Assembly (NCBI RefSeq): GCF_024362695.1
Contig: NC_065419.1
Location: 9,672,678-9,736,677, forward strand
DNA length: 64,000 bases
DNA from: Pectinophora gossypiella
Taxonomy: Eukaryota > Arthropoda > Insecta > Lepidoptera > Gelechiidae
Reading direction: 5' to 3'
The notes under the pieces: generated by a model
What the model was told of the DNA's origin: nothing
The model's database searches: none
The model's input: the letters and a program-made list of their open reading frames with translations, nothing else
Shown here: positions 53,215 through 63,480 of the stretch, piece after piece
Position numbering within the stretch: the first letter of the stretch is position 1
How the letters are laid out: every line of letters starts with the position of its first letter
Program-made: the position numbers and the translations under genes

Positions 53215-53300
53215 TTTTGAATGTTTTCCAGGATTTGTGCCCAATGGCGCCCCTATTACGTGGGACTTAAACATAGCTAGCGAAGAGTGGGTGTATTAAT
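53215..53300 (-). mobile_element. Repeat I fragment
   Basis: TTCCAGGATTTGTGCCCAAT, then TAGCGAAGAGTGGGTGTATT, is the inverse of the repeat I ends. Confidence 0.55.
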
Positions 53301-53712
53301 AGAAAGGGGTAGGCTGCTTAACTTTTATTGGGGATTCTAATTGCTATGTTATATTATGTGTTAGAATTTGCAAGCACACAATGAAAAGGCATTTCTTAGC
53401 GTATACAAATAACCACAACAGAAGCTCCTCTCAAACGGTCGTTACTTCTTTCAAGAGAATTCTCCATAGAACTATTTCCCATTTCCGTACTTCACAGCAA
53501 AGTAAAAAGAAAATATATGAAAGGCGGGAAAACTGTGCATTTACCGTATCTCAGCCATGATTTTTCTTTTTTTTTAAATGCGGTAAAGCAAGAGATAAAC
53601 CAAAGACAAAGTTATTGGTAAGGTAATGAGGCCCCTTTTTTACGGAAGCAAACCGCATTGCGCGTTATGTGGTCAATACAAACATAGATATACTTAGTTA
53701 TAAGCTCAAGAA
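53301..53712. other. No recognisable feature
   Basis: AT-rich unique DNA. Confidence 0.35.
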
Positions 53713-53995
53713 CGGCTTCTGAGGTCCCGTGGTTGAGCGTTGGACTCACAAAATTCACTTTGTTTTCCCTAGTTTGGTTAGGACATTACAGGCTGATCAC
53801 CTGATTGTCCGAAAGTAAGATGATCCGTGATTCGAAAGGTACGTTAAGCCGTTGGTCCCGGTTACTACTTACTGATGTAAGTGAGTACTCGTTACATGAG
53901 CCACGTCAGGGGCCTTTGGCGACTCAATAGTAACCCTGACACCAGGGGTGTTGAGGTTGGTACTCCAGCTCACAACCCACGCTATAGAAGAATGG
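53713..53995 (+). mobile_element. SINE1, head B-box deleted
   Basis: CCCGTGGTTGAGCGTTGGAC passes directly to CAAAATTCACTTTGTTTTCC, so the B-box is gone. The body is otherwise complete to AACCCACGCTATAGAAGAAT. Confidence 0.85.
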
Positions 53996-54449
53996 CTGAG
54001 TAAAAGCATAGGTCAACATCTCAGGTCAACAACGTGTCAGGTCAATATAGTTAAAACCCTGTTACGATGCACAATACCTAATAGTATCCGTTTACATTCA
54101 GGTGAACGCAGCGTTATTTATCATCTACAAAGCAGTCACCTCCGAAGATGCAGATTTGAATGCATGCAGAAAATCTAGTTAACAACTTAATACACAAAGT
54201 GTATGAATAAACAAGCAACAAAAACAGCTAACTTTTAACGAGTTTGTATGGGGACGGAATAGAATTGCCTTTTTCAGTCTGTTAGAAGTAGGTGTATTTA
54301 CATAACAATGGATGATGAATTATGCATTAGTTCAGCGGCGGGTTGGAATTGACTACGTTGCATCTCATGCTTACATTACTCTAGGAGGGTTATAGACATT
54401 CGGGACAGACGTAAGTAAGTGCTTAACCTGACTGATTGGAGTCATGGCT
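53996..54449. other. No recognisable feature
   Basis: Unique DNA. AGGTCAACA-type motifs occur three times at 54008-54045. Confidence 0.35.
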
Positions 54450-54680
54450 AACAGCGGACACTTTATACAAAAATCTTATTTTCATGACCTGCCTGACGTC
54501 TGAGTGCGAACGAAACAAATAACGAACTCGTTTTCGTTTCGTTTCTCGTTTTTGAATTTGAATTTTAGCGGCTTACACTGATTTAAGAGTAAGGGGTGAG
54601 GTCGGCGCTACGAATTATCGCGGCTCCGCCCCGCGTTACCGTTAGTTACCGTTCTGTACGTATTCTTCATTCTTTGGTCA
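54450..54680 (-). repeat. Repeat D copy
   Basis: GCGGACACTTTATACAAAAA, TGAGTGCGAACGAAACAAAT, GAGTAAGGGGTGAGGTCGGC and a TATTCTTCATTCTTTGGTCA end. A CGTTTCGTTT stutter replaces the usual GCGCTCCCTTACTCC. Confidence 0.6.
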
Positions 54681-54689
54681 TTGTTTTTG

Positions 54690-54900
54690 TCACAATGAAA
54701 ATGAAATGAAAATGAAAAATGTTTTTATTACTAGAAAACAATACAATGAGGCACATAAAGTAGGATGGGTATTTATACATATTAAAAATATATCCAAATG
54801 AACAGAGGCTCCCAAACTAGGCGGAGCCTGTATCTTAAACCGTAAAAAAATGGGTATATTATGTGATGTCGGCGCATAGTTTGCCAAAGAAAACTTAAAA
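54690..54900 (-). mobile_element. Probable LINE 3' tail
   Basis: Read on the minus strand it ends in CTAGTAATAAAAACATTTTT, then CATTTTCATTTTCATT, a tail with AATAAA and ATTTTC repeats. GCGGAGCCTG and its inverse AGGCTCC occur inside. A related but diverged segment may lie at 62098-62200. Tentative. Confidence 0.4.
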
Positions 54901-57035
54901 TTAAACTTACATCTAAGTATTAAAGCGGAGAGTGTGTGTGTTAAGTAGGAATATGAATGAGTGAGTATGCGAGTTTAGTGTATGCGAGTATAATAGAAGT
55001 AATCATAACGATAATAAGTCAGTAAGAAAATAAGTGCATATGTATTTATGTATGTGAGTGTGTGTGTGGGGGTCAGAGTTAGGATGAATTTATATTATTT
55101 TTACATACAAGCATTTATTTGCGTAGGCATAGCCGCAAGTATAATTATAAGACAACTTGCAGACACTTCACATTTTTTTAAATAACCGAAGCCAACACTG
55201 CGTTCTAGCTAGCTAACATTTCAGCAAGAGTAGGAGAGCGGACAATTGAGCCTAGCGGCGCACTTGGCTCATATCCAACAGATAAATTAATGTAAGTAGG
55301 TATTATATAAAATTACCACAGGCCGGAAAGATAAACCTAACTACCCTGTGGTAGATTTCTAATCCATTTACATTATTATCTACATACTCAAATCATTATA
55401 TTTTCATTTTAGAAAACATTTAGCATGACATGTTCAATTGAATTAAAACGTTGAGTTGTTATGTAAGCATTCATATTTTATGGAATAACCCTTACAGCAA
55501 TTTACATAACAAACAAATAAAGATTTATCTTATCGTTAAATATTTAAAAAATATGAGCAAACTGAAAGCTCGTCTTTTTGTTGGATAGGTAAATATAAAT
55601 AAAAAGTAATTTAAAGAAAGACTTTCGTTTCGATTGTGTAAATAGTTGGGAATCATTTAAATCATTCTGAGAAGGAATTACTTTTACGAACTGTTAGAAA
55701 TCTTTTAATTTGTTTGACATTAAATAAAGGGCGACCCTTTGAGGGCCAAAACCCATGAAATTGAACAACTTTTAATCAAAGAAACTTTCAACCTGCCTAT
55801 AATACGTGAGCTTGGAGTATTTATTCAGGAAATACCTAAGTTTTGATAAAAACCTATTTTCTTGATTTTTGTTTTATAACACGTACACGCACGGGTGCTT
55901 AGGGAAACTCACAAAGAGAAAAAAAAATCTTGAACCCGCAGTCTTGTCTTTTTTTCGATTTAAAAAAGTAGTCACCTATTTTCTCGTTTGTTTGTTGGCA
56001 ATATTATTTCGTATTTTAATTATGGCAAGACTTGCCTTTTCTTCTCCAATATGCAATAACGTGTATCGTGTGTTAAAATTAATAAAAGTGCCGTCAACAA
56101 CATTGTCCAGATGTATTTTATTCTGTTGTATTATTACAACACATCGGGAGAAGCATCGGCAACACCTAGATGTCCACAGTCATAAAATAAAAAAATCGCT
56201 GAAAAACCTCACGTAATTATTAGACGGTCTTTTTCGACTTATGATTATATAAATGGCATTGAATAATTGGCTTTTGTAAAAAAATGGAACTGTCAAATCT
56301 TTAGGCTATCAACTGCCACATCACTTGTGAAACAAGCCTCAACCAATGTAGGTATCTAATACTTTTTAGTGTTTGTAATTGTCTGGACAACGAAAATGAA
56401 GAAAATCGGAAAATTGAACCCGTGTGTAGCCGAGAACTTTACTAGCATATACTTATTTGCTTACGAAAGATTGTCGATCAGCCAATTTTAACCGTACAAA
56501 GTAAAATAAAATAGTAGCTTATACCTATCAAACTGAAAAAAAAAAAAACAAGTGTTTTTGGTCTGTAAGTAGGTGCATTATAATAACGATGAATGCTCGT
56601 TTTGTGCATATTTAAATGATAGGATACGCTTCCGGTATCTCTCTAATAAGAACTCTGTGGATATAAACATTCCAGTGTTAGTTTCCAATCAAGTTTGAAA
56701 CTGTATTTATGATAAAAAAATACAATATCCGATAACGAATTCGCAATGGATGTCCCGTAGGCATATTTGTGATTGCAATCGTACGATGATGCTATCAAAA
56801 CACGGCTACCATCGGGTCAACAAAAAATGGAATTGCTTTAAAATTGCATTTCTGTGACGATTCGATTCCCGATCAGTGGGGCGATTTGATTTCAGTCGGC
56901 TTCAGGTAGGTAGGGGGTAGGTTTGTTATGAATGAATGCCTACTTTCCTACACGCACACAAACACACACACACCTATAGCTGTAATTTTAAAGAGTGTAA
57001 TTCTATTAAAATGCCTTGCTTTGTACTATGAAAAT
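54901..57035. other. Unique AT-rich DNA
   Basis: The 115-codon frame at 55869-56216 contains a hydrophobic stretch (YFLVCLLAILFRILIMARLA) and many Lys/Arg/Cys residues, but no homology or splice support. 56820-56905 resembles 58010-58095 in order (AAATTGCATTT, CGATTCCCGATCAGTGGGG). A (CA)n lies at 56951-56973. Confidence 0.3.
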
Positions 57036-57039
57036 AGGG

Positions 57040-57205
57040 AGGAAGAGAGTCTGGTGATCCGTAACAGGCATTCCGTCTTGTATGGACACCAGTCTCTCTC
57101 ATAATGGAAACGCATTCACTGTGTTCATATAATTACACTATGTTAAGTTTTACTGTAATTGTGAGTGAGAAATAAACTTATTATTATTATTTATTATAAT
57201 GATTA
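57040..57205 (+). mobile_element. LINE tail with (TTA)n end
   Basis: GGAAGAGAGTCTGGTGATCC, CCAGTCTCTCTCATAATGG and GTGAGTGAGAAATAAACTTA, then TTATTATTATTT. AATAAA followed by a trinucleotide repeat is a typical LINE 3' end. A single copy here. Confidence 0.45.
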
Positions 57206-58219
57206 TCAATACAAGAGTGACTCTACTCAACGTACTTACTAGAAAATAATTGTAGTTTGTCACACGTTTAATAAGCTATCAACAAAAAATATCGGTTAAA
57301 GAAACATTAATACTCAATTTTGCGGATAAATGGCGCCAGCGTCGGCATAATTATGATACAGGTGGAAAATTGTCATAGATGGGATGAAAACTCGTTGGTT
57401 TAATGCTAGGAAAAAAAAAGAAAAGAAAACTGGCTTGTCCCGGCTGGTTAAGAGCTGCGGGTTCAAGTGCCGTCCAAATCAGACTTTTTCGATTAAATTT
57501 TCTCTTTGTAAGTTTTCAACATACTACGAGTGCCGTACGGTGTAAAGGACGCACGAACATTTTTATGTGGATTTCATAGTTTTTTATAAATTATATACAA
57601 TCTCCTTAGTTTATAACAATTTCTATAAGTATTTTATTCTTCTATATAGTGTGATTGTCTTTTGTTTTCTCTGTCGTTGATTTTTAAGTTATTTTCGTTT
57701 TTATGTATGTATTTGCTTTGTATTAATTTAGTAAAAGTGATATTCCTTTAGTTTTTTGTTTTTATTTCCGCGCACTCGTTGCCGAACATTTATACACGGT
57801 TTTTTGTATAGATGAGTACCTAATAAATAAGTCACATTGTATATCATGAATAATGTACGACATGTAAACTACATCATTTTGTATGGTACGATAGATGATA
57901 TTTGCAACAATTAAGTTTAGATAAGTACCAAAGTACTCGCTATTTCATGCTACGTACATGCCAATATTGTCATGCTATGAAACGCGAGTAGGAAAATAGC
58001 TCGTGAAATTACAGAAATTGGTTTGAAATTGCATTTGAGGAACGCTATCTGATTTCCGATCATTGGGGTAATATAGTTTCAGATGGTTTCTAGAGGTGAC
58101 GTTACGTGAGATTCGATTTTCAGTTACTTCTATGTAGGTAGGTAGGTATTTCAACTTATAATATGTAAATATATGTGATATTTTAAGTAGATGTAGTGTT
58201 TATTTTGTATTTGTATTTC
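57206..58219. other. Mostly unique; weak tRNA-like segment
   Basis: CTGGTTAAGAGCTGCGGG, then GGTTCAAGTGCC near 57445-57470, resembles a degenerate tRNA or SINE head with a B-box. No other feature. Confidence 0.3.
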
Positions 58220-58420
58220 ATACGACACGATTCGTTTAGAAAAAAACATCATAGAATGAAAAAATTAAGGAAAGAGAGGAAGGGGTAGACCTAGGAGAAC
58301 ATTTATGAAACAAATAAAAGAGAAGGTGCAGGTCGTGTCGTATCAGGAGGTGAAGAATTTAGCGGGAAGAAGAGAGGAATGGCGATTACTCCACCTACAA
58401 GAGCGCAGCTCTTAAATGAA
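58220..58420 (+). pseudogene. LINE-B2 reverse transcriptase C-terminus
   Basis: IRHDSFRKNIIE is followed by a TGA and a short frame disturbance, then GKRGRGRPRRTFMKQIKEKV, QVVSYQEVKNLAGRREEWRL and LHLQERSS with a stop at 58413-58415. It is a subfamily distinct from LINE-B (QERSS rather than QERGS) and matches the stub at 6811. Confidence 0.75.
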
Positions 58421-58480
58421 TGGAGAGAGTAATTGTTAGTATACTATTTCAATTTTTATTTATTTATTTGACGGTAGCAC

Positions 58481-58779
58481 AGGCTGAGATGAGATGGGAG
58501 CCATCGGTTCGGCAATGCAGGACGGAAGGGGCCAGTCACAGGGACCGTACCTGGAACCTGACAAAGGGCAGCAGCAACTGTCAGTATCATTCAAAGACGG
58601 AGGACAGGAGTTCTAGCACGGCTCTAAAATAGTCTTCTCTTGACGCCATCCCACTCGCGTCAGGCAGAGTACTGTGGGGCGGAAGGCAAAAGGGAAACCA
58701 CTGCCCTTTTTTTCCGTAATAAAGTAGTATAGAGAATCCTACACCGACAAGAGCGTGGCTTTTCAATTAGTGACGATAA
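58481..58779 (+). mobile_element. nB element
   Basis: AGGCTGAGATGAGATGGGAG, ACAAAGGGCAGCAGCAACTG, GGGGCGGAAGGCAAAAGGGA and CACCGACAAGAGCGTGGC. It lies 60 bp after a LINE-B2 tail. The open frame that starts at 58420 runs into this element and is a shadow. Confidence 0.8.
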
Positions 58780-58867
58780 GTTGACAGTCTAATAGTCTAT
58801 TGAACACGGAATAGAAGATAAAGACAGATAGATTACACACAATATTAGATCATTGTATTGTATTATT

Positions 58868-58985
58868 GAACCCATTGGGCTGGGTTTTCCTTCGCAGATT
58901 GGAAGGTCAGACAGGCAGTCGCTTCTGTAAAAACTAGGTAAGCACCCTGTGAAAATTCAGATGATGTTGATTAGATCATTGTATG
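58868..58985 (+). mobile_element. SINE3 3' fragment
   Basis: TTGGGCTGGGTTTTCCTTCG, GGAAGGTCAGACAGGCAGTC and CACCCTGTGAAAATTCAGAT. Confidence 0.75.
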
Positions 58986-58999
58986 ATTGGATTTTAGGA

Positions 59000-59100
59000 T
59001 TCGCATCAACAGTGGCTGTCAGTTCGCTTAGATTACTTGTGGCTCTGCCCGCCCCATTACGTATTACAGGCGTGAGTTTATGCATGTATACATTATCGCA
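59000..59100 (+). repeat. Repeat H copy
   Basis: TCGCATCAACAGTGGCTGTC, CTTGTGGCTCTGCCCGCCCC and CAGGCGTGAGTTTATGCATG. Confidence 0.6.
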
Positions 59101-59551
59101 CAAGATAAACGGTTGAGCCTGTCTTTGTCAAAATTCTCTTCCCGGAGACCGGGAACGAGACACATTTAAACTAAGCTGTAAGTGATCTATTAATAAATAA
59201 ATAAATAACGATATTCAGTACTAGCTAATAAGCCACATTTTCTAGTTCAAAAATGGAAACAAGTTTCTAATCGACTTCAAAGCTGAATAATAATTATGTC
59301 TCAATTTACCACAGCCTCTAAGCCTGTACTCAAGGAAATTGTCACAGGAAATAAAACCATAGCGTAGAAACTAATCAGGAATGTGGATTATCTACACAGA
59401 GCTTCTGCAATATTGTTAATCAATATGGCGCATTTTATAACATATTACACATACAGGAAAGAGAAAAAAATATATTAGTAAAATTTTCATAATTGAATAT
59501 ATAACGTCATGGGTCTATTATTATATGAAATTACTTATCGTCGCTTTATAC

Positions 59552-59732
59552 AGGGTGTAAAGCACATCGTAACGAATACTTTGAGGGATGATTCAGACCA
59601 TGATTCTGTGCTGATATCAAGTGGAATTTTCCGTCGCAAAAGTACATGATATTATCTACTTGATTTTAACTCAGAATCATGGTCTGAATCATCCCCTCAA
59701 TATTCGGTACAATGTCACTAACACCTGTATGT
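59552..59732. mobile_element. MITE-1, short complete copy
   Basis: TACAGGGTGTAAAGCACATC to TTTTCCGTCGCAAAAGTAC, then GAATCATGGTCTGAATCATC to CACTAACACCTGTATG. Both ends are present with a deleted loop. Confidence 0.8.
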
Positions 59733-59775
59733 AATGTAATGGCTGAATCTAAAACTGTATAAGAAAATAAAATAA

Positions 59776-60150
59776 AGAAAACTGCGAAAGCGTCTTTTTG
59801 AAAAATCACATTCTGCAGGTTCTATGCTGTTATAGGAGCGAATAAAAAACATACTGAGAACACGTTGAGCTGCATGTCTCGTGTTCACGACTATATTACC
59901 TATTAGGGTAGTCAGAGGTACATTCATTTCATGATAAAGTAGCATGCGACTTCAATCGCATTGTGTGAAAGATTGTTTTGAAATGAAAAGTTTTATCATT
60001 GCACCAGTCAACAAACACACCCTTAGTGGCATCACCTTAAGTGATTACTACCCTCTTCATACTGGATGGGTGGAATGGAAACCAACATAACATCGCTTTA
60101 CAGTGAAAACAATGTAACAGCCTTTTTGAAAAATTATATTCTAATGTGAT
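59776..60150. repeat. Two lone MITE-3 arms
   Basis: GCGAAAGCGTCTTTTTGAAA (59788-59810) and CATCGCTTTACAGTGAAAAC, then AGCCTTTTTGAAAAATTA (60090-60135), match the MITE-3 arm. They are about 300 bp apart in the same orientation, so they are not the two ends of one intact element. A repeat J-like GGGTAGTCAGAGGTACATTC lies between them. Confidence 0.45.
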
Positions 60151-60159
60151 CTTCTTGGA

Positions 60160-60510
60160 GCCGGGGTAGCCCAGTTAGTAGAACGCTTGCCTCTCACTAT
60201 GAGGTCGCAGGTACAAATCCAGCACAGCCCTAAAGCAATGATTGTCGAATTTGTTTTCGAATTCATGTTTGGAACATAAATGATTATCACGTGCACAGCG
60301 GTGAAGGAAAACATCGTGAGGAAACCCACATTCCCGAGAAATGCATTTTCGGAGGTATGCGATCTAACCTGTATTGGGCTGGTTTTCCCTTCGTGGCGCG
60401 GTTGAAAAAGTCAGACAGGCAGTCCCTTCTGTAAAAAATTGGACCTGTCAAATCTTCAGATTAGGTAAGCGGACCTTGTGTTAAACAGGATAATACTAGG
60501 GGGATGATGT
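60160..60510 (+). mobile_element. SINE3, nearly complete
   Basis: The head GGGGTAGCCCAGTTAGTAG and GGTCGCAGGTACAAATCC (B-box with two changes), then GTTTGGAACATAAATGATTA, TTCCCGAGAAATGCATTTTC, GGTTTTCCCTTCGTGGCG and ATACTAGGGGGATGATG. No clear target duplication. The best-preserved body of the family. Confidence 0.85.
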
Positions 60511-60552
60511 CCTAATTAATTTTCTTCTTAAAAAAATGCCTCTCAATTTTTT

Positions 60553-60571
60553 AAAAAAAAAAAAAAAAAAA
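60553..60571. repeat. Poly(A) tract
   Basis: About 19 A in a row, not attached to a recognisable element. Confidence 0.85.
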
Positions 60572-60823
60572 CTACGTACTACAAATACTACTAAAAATCT
60601 ATTTCGCAGTAAGTCACTCTGTAGTGAATGACAGCTGCAATTGATTTTTTCATATTATACTGTTTAGGTACTGTTGTTATATTGGTCTGAGAGCGAATAA
60701 AAAACATGTATTTTTCAGCTGTTTTTTCTCCTGAGCCTGTTGCTGTGGGCTGTTTAGGCTGCCCACTAAAGTGTCTCGTGGAAAATCGTAAATCAATTAT
60801 TATTTATTTATGGTCCCTAGTAT

Positions 60824-61028
60824 AGTTCACCTGATTGTCCGAAAGTAAAATGATCCGTGCTTCGGAAGGCACGTTAACCCGTTGGTCCCGGTTACTACTT
60901 ACTGATGTAAGTAAGTAGTCGTTACATGAGCCATGTCAAGGTCCTTTGGCGGCTCAATAGTAACCCTGACAACAGGGTTGATAAGGTTGGTATTCCACCT
61001 CACAAACCACACGATAGAAGAAGAAGAA
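60824..61028 (+). mobile_element. SINE1, 5'-truncated
   Basis: CACCTGATTGTCCGAAAGTA to CACACGATAGAAGAAGAAG. The head is absent and the body is well preserved. Confidence 0.85.
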
Positions 61029-61084
61029 TTATTATTTAGAAAATGAAGATTTGTAAATTGACTCAAGTTTCGGTGTTTCAACTC

Positions 61085-61185
61085 CAACTCACAGTGGAGT
61101 AGCGAGGTGGTGTTGCTTGCTACCATCATCCCTATTGTTAGGGGAAAGCCTGTGTCCAGAAGTGGAATGTATAAACAAGCTGTCC
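61085..61185 (+). mobile_element. SINE2 3' fragment, diverged
   Basis: GTGGAGTAGCGAGGTGGTG, CATCATCCCTATTGTTAGGG and GCCTGTGTCCAGAAGTGGAA align with the SINE2 tail. Confidence 0.6.
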
Positions 61186-61589
61186 TTATGATTCTTAATT
61201 ATTTCCTATGTCATTGTACCGGCTGATGTGCGGGTTTCTCATTCTCATCTCATTACAAGAGTGCTCGAAATGCGCACGGCATACGTAGGTACCTATCTTA
61301 GAGGTATACACCTACACACGAGCCCAAGTCAGGCGTAATATCGCCCGTGACTCGCCGAATGTTGATTATCCGCATATTATCCCGAATGAAACTGTTATCC
61401 GCAAGGAAAATCATCAGCATTTTTTCCTGTTTCCAAGAATAGGTGGGCGTGAAATGTGGATACGAAGATACAAATTAGACGTCCCATTTCTTATTAAGTA
61501 CATAGGTTCTGTTTGGTTACTGTTGGCCTGATGGGCTTACGTACGCGGTCTTCAATGGTTGGGTAAAGTTACAAGTAATCAGAAGACCT

Positions 61590-61692
61590 CCGACCTCCGT
61601 GGTCCAGTGGTTGAGCGTTGGGCTCACGATCCGGAGGCCCCGGGTTCGAATCCCGGTGGGGACATATTACAAAAATCACTTTGTGATCCTTA
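61590..61692 (+). mobile_element. SINE1 head only, with intact pol III boxes
   Basis: CCTCCGTGGTCCAGTGGTTG and CCCGGGTTCGAATCCCGG contain a good A-box-like segment and a perfect B-box (GGTTCGAATCC) that can form a T-arm stem. After ATCACTTTGTGATCC the match to SINE1 stops. It looks like a tRNA gene, but the anticodon-arm pairing and the acceptor stem are imperfect, so it is not called a tRNA. Confidence 0.8.
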
Positions 61693-61743
61693 TATAATAG
61701 AATATGTTTATTTATCAAAAAACTTAAACATGTTATACATTAC

Positions 61744-62083
61744 AGCCTCCGTGGTCTAGTGGTTAGAGCGTTAGGCTCACGATCTGGAGGTCCCGGTTCG
61801 ATTCCCGATGGGGACGTTGTCGAAATCACTTTGTGAGACTGTCCTTTGTTTGGTAGGGACTTTTCAGGCTTGAATTACCTGATTGTCCGAAAAAGTAAGA
61901 TGATTCCGTGCTTCGGAGGGCATGTTAAGGCGTTGGTCCCGGCTATTAGCCGTATAAACACCTCCACCAACCCGCATTGGAGCAGCGTGGTGGAGTATGC
62001 TCCATACCCCCTCCGGTTGATTGAGGGGAGGCCTGTGCCCAGCAGTGGGACGTATTTAGGCTGTTTATGTTATGTTATGTTAT
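61744..62083 (+). mobile_element. SINE2, complete with 14-bp target duplication
   Basis: ATGTTATACATTAC at 61730-61743 and 62084-62097 flanks 340 bp. The order is: head GCCTCCGTGGTCTAGTGGTT, B-box GGTTCGATTCC, CACTTTGTGAGACTGTCC, CGTGCTTCGGAGGGCATG, CATACCCCCTCCGGTTGATT, then GCCCAGCAGTGGGAC (62037-62051) and a (TTATG)n tail. The reference copy of the family, probably recent. Confidence 0.9.
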
Positions 62084-62097
62084 ATGTTATACATTAC

Positions 62098-62862
62098 TGG
62101 CGGACTCCGCACTAGGTAAACCCAGTATCGCGGAGGTCCTGAATATTTCTTATTAGCAAACACTTAAATACACCGGCCAGCTAGCCTTTCATAGAAGTAA
62201 AATTATAACATTATTTTCGTACAATTTAGAATAACAAAAGTTATTACTTTTAAAAACAAAACAAAGAAAAAACAACTATCAACACCCATCTATCAACTAT
62301 TTTCTTCTATTGAAAACAATAAAAAAATTACATGGAACATTTGACGAAAAAAAGAAGATAAAAATGTAATAAAAAATAACTGAAGACTTAACAGCTGATT
62401 AAAGTCGTAACGCCGACAGTCCTTTTAAAATCCAAAGTGCATTGTTTTACTATTGTGTCTGGAAATCTCGGCTTTACGAGGTTAATACAATATAATATTG
62501 TATATGTGGATGAATGTTTGTGTGTGTGAGTTAGTGTAGGTTTAAAGTGTTACGGTAGAGACTTAATTGTGTTTTCCGAACAATCAAAGAACATAAATTA
62601 AAAAGTTAAAGAAAAGACAGTATTCGCTTTTCAAAATGAGATTGAATTCCTTGAAAAATGGGAACTTGTGCTCGAGAGCCCTCTAGAGGCGCATTAAGCC
62701 GCGACATGCGATAAGTAAGGGGCCGGACGAGTCGGAATGCTATTAAAACCTTATGAAGTGGAACGACGAGCTGCATTCCTGAGCGACACTGCTTTTCCCG
62801 CACTTTTTCTTGTTGTATGTTTTAATAGGTAAAAAAGTACATACATCAACCAACCAACCAAC
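62098..62862. other. Unidentified, possibly an old minus-strand LINE
   Basis: GGCGGACTCCGCACTAGG, then TATCGCGGAGGTCC, and AT-rich DNA follow the SINE2 target site. 62606-62800 is less AT-rich with an open minus-strand frame (60-65 codons), but no motif is recognisable. Confidence 0.3.
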
Positions 62863-62965
62863 CCGTGGAGGCGCGTGGTGGAGTATGCTCCATACCCCTT
62901 CCAAGTGATTGAGGGGAGGCGTGTGCCCAGCAATGGGATGTATATATAGGCTGTTTATATACAAA
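62863..62965 (+). mobile_element. SINE2 3' fragment
   Basis: GGAGGCGCGTGGTGGAGTAT, CATACCCCTTCCAAGTGATT, GTGTGCCCAGCAATGGGATG and a GGCTGTTTATATAC end. Minus-strand frames across it are shadows. Confidence 0.75.
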
Positions 62966-63240
62966 TTCAGGCCCCCAATCCCTAACGGGCTAGGAGAAGT
63001 CACAACATAACATAGCATCCTGAACTTTTATATGACGTGCAAATAAATAAGATAAATCGCGTATTGAAAATAAACTAAAAAAAATTGTCCCCATAAAAAA
63101 TCCACACAAACACACCACAAAAATTACCACATAACCAAACAAAAACCAAACAAACAAACAACCACAAACAAATTATCATTTTTGTCCACATAAATTGTCC
63201 ATTGTCGTTGTATTATAGACAGAGGTGTATAGTATATATA

Positions 63241-63365
63241 AGTATATATACATCTACTCCTCGCTTCCGGCCATGTAGTTAATGCCATCTGCGGCAAATC
63301 TACAATATGTCACGTGAAAAAAAAAAAAAAAAAACTACTCCTCGCCAGCTATGTTGTTTTGTTGT
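63241..63365 (+). mobile_element. Repeat I end split by a nested LINE-A tail
   Basis: TACATCTACTCCTCGC stands before the insertion and CTACTCCTCGCCAGCTATG after it, which is the repeat I start also seen at 8990-9025. Confidence 0.7.
63265..63334 (+). mobile_element. LINE-A tail, 70 bp, with 11-bp target duplication
   Basis: CTACTCCTCGC at 63254-63264 and 63335-63345 flanks TTCCGGCCATGTAGTTAATG to TATGTCACGTG plus 18 A. This fixes the exact 3' end of LINE-A, and shows that insertions can be truncated to about 50 bp. Confidence 0.9.
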
Positions 63366-63379
63366 TTATGTGGAAACAA

Positions 63380-63480
63380 TTACCAAGAATCATACATAAC
63401 TCGCAGCCACTTTTGATACAGAGTCCTAAGATGGATATGATGAACCGCATGGTGATAGGTAATCAGATCACCGCCCATAA
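63380..63480 (-). repeat. Repeat H copy
   Basis: AACTCGCAGCCACTTTTGAT, GAGTCCTAAGATGGATATG, TGAACCGCATGGTGATAGG. The inverse of 19700-19790. Confidence 0.6.

Noticed and set aside
55869..56216. 115-codon frame with a hydrophobic segment
   Set aside because: No homologue recognised, rare-codon AT-rich composition and no splice sites; best treated as chance.
61590..61660. Possible functional tRNA gene
   Set aside because: B-box and T-arm are good, but the sequence equals the SINE1 head, the acceptor stem does not pair and there is no TTTT terminator directly after it.
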